From assembly GCA_963819475.1 (NCBI GenBank), contig CAWFWE010000008.1, forward strand, positions 496,001-560,000: DNA of 64,000 nucleotides. The letters run 5' to 3'. The notes below the pieces were generated by a model. The model ran no database searches, had not been told where the DNA came from, and was given only the letters and a program-made list of their open reading frames with translations. Shown piece after piece: positions 60,029 to 64,000 of this stretch (position 1 is its first letter; each line of letters starts with the position of its first letter). A program made the position numbers and the translations under genes. Source of the DNA: DASUAS01 sp963819475 (GTDB taxonomy: Bacteria > Actinomycetota > Acidimicrobiia > IMCC26256 > DASPTH01).

Positions 60029-60769
60029 TCAGAGGCGGATCAACCCGCCGTCGACCATCAGCGTCTGGCCGGTCATGAACGCGGAGTCGTCCGACGCGAG
60101 GAACGAGACCAGCCCCACCAGATCCTCGGGTTCCTGCGTGCGCTTGATCACCTGCATGTTCGCCGTCATCGCGAACACTGCGTCGGCGGTCGAGGCCTCC
60201 ATGGTCGCGGTCCGGGTCAGGCCGGGCGCGACGACGTTGACGGTGATGTTGTGGGCGCCGAGCTCGGTGGCCAGCGCGCGGGTCAGCCCGATCACCCCGC
60301 CCTTGCTCGCGAGGTAGGCGGCCATGTCGGGTACCGGGAGCCAGAACGTGCGCGACGTCACGTTGACGATGCGTCCCCAGTTGCCGGCGCGCATCGACGG
60401 GATGCACGCCTTGCACAGGAGGAACGCGGATTCGAGGTTCACCGCCATCACGCGCCGGAACTCGTCGAGCGTGAGCTCGTCCCATTTGGTCACCGGGTAG
60501 GTGCCGACGTTGTTCACGAGGACGGCCGGCGCTCCGGAGGTCGAGCAGATCGACGCCACGCAGTCGTCGACCACGCGGGGGTCGGTGACGTCGGCGGTGA
60601 ACCCGGCGGCGGTGCCGCCGGCCTTGGTGATCGCGGCGACGGTGTCGTCGGGCGGCGCGAGGTCGACCGCGGCGACGACGAGCCCGTCGGCAGCGAGGCG
60701 CTCGGCGTAGGCGCGGCCGATGCCGGCGGCGGCGCCGGTCACGACCGCCACGCGCGGGGGATGGCTCAT
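60029..60769 (-). CDS. short-chain dehydrogenase/reductase
   Basis: A 246-residue SDR: VAVVTGAAAGIGRAYAERLAADG, NNVGTYPVTKWDELTLDEFRRV, NVTSRTFWLPVPDMAAYLASKGGV (Ser, and YxxxK in YLASK) and FMTGQTLMVDGGLIRL. The start overlaps the stop of the oxidoreductase gene upstream on the same strand (ATGA 60766-60769), so the two are co-translated. Confidence 0.83.
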   Translation of the reverse strand: MSHPPRVAVVTGAAAGIGRAYAERLAADGLVVAAVDLAPPDDTVAAITKAGGTAAGFTADVTDPRVVDDCVASICSTSGAPAVLVNNVGTYPVTKWDELTLDEFRRVMAVNLESAFLLCKACIPSMRAGNWGRIVNVTSRTFWLPVPDMAAYLASKGGVIGLTRALATELGAHNITVNVVAPGLTRTATMEASTADAVFAMTANMQVIKRTQEPEDLVGLVSFLASDDSAFMTGQTLMVDGGLIRL

Positions 60770-63700
60770 GGTTCGATCCTTCCGAGGTTGCGGTTCGGCG
60801 AGGGTGGGAGATCGGCCAGCGCGGTCGCGAGCTCGGACCGGTAGCGCTCGAGGTTGCGCTGCTTGACCGCGGCGAAGCCGCGCACCATGTCCACCAGTCC
60901 GGCGACGCGGACCGCGTCTGCCGCGGCGGGGGTGCCGAGGTGACGAGCGAGGTCGTCGACCAGCGCGACGTACTCGCGGATGAGCCGGCGTTCGTCGCGC
61001 CGCTCCTCGGACCGGCCGAACGGGTCGAACGGGGTGCCGCGCAGCTTCACCATCTTGGTCAGGGCCCAGAACGCGGGCCGCGCCGCGCGCGCCCGCACGG
61101 GGACCTTGCGCTGCAACCCGATGCGACTCGCGACCGGCGGTTGGAGGTGGAAGGTGAGGTCGGCACCGGCGCCGAACTCGGCCGCCACGTCGTCACGGAA
61201 CGCCGCCCGGCGGTGCAGCCGGGCGACCTCGTACTCGTCCTTGTACGCCATCAGGTGGAAGAGGTTGCGAGCGACGGTACGAGCGAAGTCGCCCGAGACG
61301 TCGCCGGCCGCGAGCTCGGCCCGCCGGGCCCGGGCGACGACGTCCACGTAGCGCGCGGCATAGTCGGCGTCCTGGTACGCGATCAGCTCGGGGACGCGCC
61401 AGGTCAGGATCTCGCGCAGCACGGCTTCGGCGTCGACGCGTGCGCACAACGTCGCGGCGTCCGCGCTCAGCGCAGGAGGCGCGACCGCGCGATCCCGTGG
61501 TGGCCCGCGCCGGATCGATGGCGATCTCGCGACCCAGGCGGAAGGCGGCGGTGTTGGTCTCCACCGCGACGCCGTTCAGCTCGATCGCCCGTTCGATGGC
61601 GGACGCCGACTGGGGGAGCAGCCCGCGCTGGTACGCCACCCCGACGACGACCAGGTTGGCGGCCGGCTGCGAGCCGAAGGCCGCGAGGGCGACGGCCTCC
61701 GCGTCGAGGTACACGCGCTCGTGCGTGCGTTCCTCCAGCCGCCCGCGAAGGCGCGCGAGGTCGGGGAAGTCCTCCCGGTCGACGTCGGCCACCATCGCCC
61801 CGGTCGGCACCTGGGCGGTCGACACCACCGCCTGCGTCCGCTCCGGGTCGAGGCGGGCCATGTTGGCCGGTGCGACGGCGGTCAGGAGGTCGAACACGAG
61901 GAACACGTCGGCGCGCCCCTCCTCGAGCCGGGCCGCGCCGTCGATGGCGTCGCGCCCGATGCGCAGGTGTGACACGACCGGCCCACCCTTCTGGGCCATC
62001 CCCGTCTGGTCGACGCTCGAGACCTCCAGCCCGTCGAGGTTGGCGGCGGTGGACAGGACCTGACCGACGGTGACCACGCCGGTCCCGCCGATGCCGGCGA
62101 CGAGCAGCGCCGCGCTCGCCGGCCGCGACGGTTCCGGGAGCGACCGCGTGTCGATGCCGGGCTGACGGCGGGCGGGGCCGCGGGTCCGGCGTGGCGTCAC
62201 GGTCACGAACGCGGGGCAGTCGCCCTCGATGCAACTCATGTCGAGGTTGCACGAGTCCTGGTGGATGCGCGTCTTGCGCCCGAAGGGCGTCTCGACCGGG
62301 TGCACGCTCAGGCAGTTCGAGACGTCGCCGCAGTGGCCGCAGCCCTCGCAGACGGCCTCGTTGATCATCACGCGCGTGCGTGGCGTCGGCGCGCGGCCCC
62401 GTTTGCGCTCGCGGCGCAACTCGGCGGCGCAGGCCTGGTCGTAGATCAGCGCAGTGACGCCGGGGGTGTCGCGCAGCTCCCGCTGGACCGCGTCGAGGTG
62501 CTTCCGCCCGTGCACGCGGACCCCGGGCGCGAACCCGGGGGCCCTCCCGTAGCGGCCCGGCTCGTCGCTGATCACGTCGATCCGGCGGACGCCCTCCGCC
62601 TCCAGCTGCCGGGTGAGCGCGGGGATCGACAGCGATCCTGCCGCGTGCTGGCCCCCGGTCATCGCGACCACGCCGTTGGCGAGGATCTTGAACGTCACGG
62701 TGGTGCCGGCGGCCACCGCCTGCCGCACCGCGAGGAACCCGGAGTGGGCCAGCGTGCCGTCGCCCATGTTCTGGAAGCGATGGAGCTCGCTGCTGAACAG
62801 CGACGCGCCCACCCACTGCGCGCCCTCGCCGCCCATCTGGGTGGTCCCCGTGGCGCGCTCCCTCGTGAACAACGCCATCCCGTGGCACCCGATCCCACCC
62901 CCGGCGACCGAGCCCTCCGGGACCACGGTGGAGCGGTTGTGGGGGCACCCCGAGCAGAAGTACGGCGTGCGGGCCGGGAGATCGGCCGCGACCACGATCC
63001 GGGCGCGGGCCGGTCGCAGGCGCGCCGGATCGAGGTGCTGAGCCAGCCGGCTCCGCAGCGCGTCGGCGACGACGGTGACGTCGAGCACGCCACCGGAGGG
63101 GACGAGGCGCCCGCCGTCGGCGTCGCGCTTGCCGGTGACCACGGGGGCGTCGGCGGTGCCGTACAGCAGCGACTTCACCTGCTCCTCGAGGAACGCGCGC
63201 TTCTCCTCGACGACCACGATCTCGTGGAGCCCGGCGGCGAAGGCCTGCACGATCGTCGGCTCGAGCGGCCACACCAGCGCCGGCTTGAGCACCCGGATGC
63301 CCAGCGCGGGGAGATCACCGAGCTCGATGCCGAGGTCGGCGAGCGCGGTGACGACGTCGCCGTAGGTCTTGCCGGCGGCGAGGATGCCGACCCGCGCGGC
63401 CGTGGCCGTGGACGACGTCGAGCCCGGCACTCCGCACGTAGTGGTGCACCGCGTCCAGGCGCGCGCCGACCGCTTCCTCCTCGAGGAGCATCGACCAGGG
63501 CGCGAACATGCGGTCGTCGAGGTGGGCGGCCCAGGGCTGCCCGTCGCGCTCGTACGGCGGGACCTCCGGCATCGGCCGGCCCACGTCGACGGTGGCGTAG
63601 CCGTCGGCGACGTCGCTGTGGAGCTTGAGGCCCACCCACGAGCCGCTCCGCCGGGACAGCTCGTAGCCGTGGCGCCCGAGGTCGAGCACCTCCTGGACCG

Positions 63701-64000
63701 AGGCGGCCGCCAGCGCGGGCATGGCGAGGTCGGCGAGCGTCCACTCGGTCGACGACGGCACGGTCGACGACTTGCACTCGGGATCGTCACCGACGGCGGC
63801 GAGCACGCCGCCCGTCGGCGGCACCCCCGAGAGGTTCGCGTGCCGCAGCGCGTCACCCGAGCGGTCGAGGCCGGGTGCCTTCGCGTACCAGAGCCCGACC
63901 ACGCCGTCGACGGTGGATGTGGGCTCCTGCTGCGACCGTTGCGTGCCCCACAGCACGGTCGCCGCGAGGTCCTCGTTCACCCCGTTGACGAACCGGATGT
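60766..64000 (-). pseudogene. indolepyruvate:ferredoxin oxidoreductase-type enzyme, two frameshifts, 5' end outside window
   Basis: Three frames make up one fused 2-oxoacid oxidoreductase. The N-terminal frame (FVNGVNEDLAATVLWGTQ, VVGLWYAKAPGLDRSGDALRHANLSG) ends near 63405. The middle frame holds GYFC-type CSGCPHNRST, TPP loop GGGIGCHGMALF, the 4Fe-4S cluster CEGCGHCGDVSNC and SCIEGDCPAF, and the gamma domain GIGGTGVVTVGQVLSTAANLDG. After about 61495 the C-terminal domain (LIAYQDADYAARYVDVV and so on) continues to 60766. It would oxidatively decarboxylate aryl- or branched-chain 2-oxoacids to acyl-CoA. All motifs are kept, so assembly indels are plausible. Confidence 0.72.

Noticed and set aside
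36000..64000. DosR-like boxes in the catabolic region
   Set aside because: No GGGACNNNNGNCCC-type palindrome was seen there before gene starts; isolated GGGAC strings fall inside coding sequence.
1..64000. CRISPR arrays, riboswitches and rRNA genes
   Set aside because: No regularly spaced repeats, conserved riboswitch cores or rRNA sequence were recognised on either strand by eye; a covariance-model search would be needed for weak riboswitches.

Overview
The window reads as chromosomal DNA from a high-GC Gram-positive bacterium of the phylum Actinomycetota. Evidence for this is the GC-rich coding with many GTG starts, and families typical of that phylum: Holin-X (Phage_holin_3_6), DUF3618, DUF4193, GPGG-motif proteins, tandem universal stress proteins and CBS/BON proteins. 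An acidimicrobial or similar uncultured lineage is a guess from gene content only. No rRNA gene, complete tRNA gene or CRISPR array was seen.

Region 1 (1-5.5 kb): a Holin-X/DUF3618 envelope pair, a GT4 glycosyltransferase with a STAS protein, a small GPGG membrane protein and a NarL/LuxR response regulator. It ends in decayed DNA: a broken CaiB CoA-transferase, integrase-tail-like remnants and the 3' half of a tRNA-Gly-like gene (5515-5561).

Region 2 (5.5-35.6 kb): a stress/dormancy island. It carries four intact or near-intact universal stress proteins or remnants of them, CBS-domain proteins, BON/DUF2267, pyridoxamine-oxidase-like proteins, an erythromycin-esterase-family protein, a PRPP-synthetase-like protein, hemerythrin, SulP and a PAS sensor fragment. 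Six well-formed copies of a palindrome close to the mycobacterial DosR/DevR box (GGGACNNNNGNCCC type) lie before these genes, often about 60 nt from the start codon, with three weaker copies. Broken pieces of other genes (CtpF-like P-type ATPase, FtsH, CDF transporter, rhodanese/MBL protein, disulfide oxidoreductase) are scattered among them. An IS3-family element (13733-15002), an IS110 remnant and an arsenic module (ArsA plus a flavodoxin-DUF2703 fusion) are embedded. The island ends at a second tRNA 3' half, tRNA-Val(TAC)-like (35571-35617).

Region 3 (35.7-37 kb): an XRE regulator, then an ArsR-AHSA1 pair with a perfect operator over the arsR start codon.

Region 4 (37-64 kb): a catabolic region for an aromatic or steroid-like compound. 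It has a branched-chain-amino-acid-type ABC importer (including a LivH-LivM-LivF triple fusion), a type I extradiol dioxygenase, a NahE-like hydratase-aldolase, a KstD-like flavoprotein, an HsaA-like flavin hydroxylase, an orphan molybdopterin hydroxylase subunit, five SDRs, three DapB-fold dehydrogenases, NTF2-like proteins, a class II aldolase and an indolepyruvate:ferredoxin oxidoreductase running off the end. Four copies of ATCAANNNNTTGAT, close to the KstR2 operator, stand at the heads of its transcription units, although no TetR gene is present.

Many otherwise well-conserved genes carry single-base frameshifts, including genes inside tight operons. Some of these are probably assembly indels and some are true decay, and the reads would settle which.
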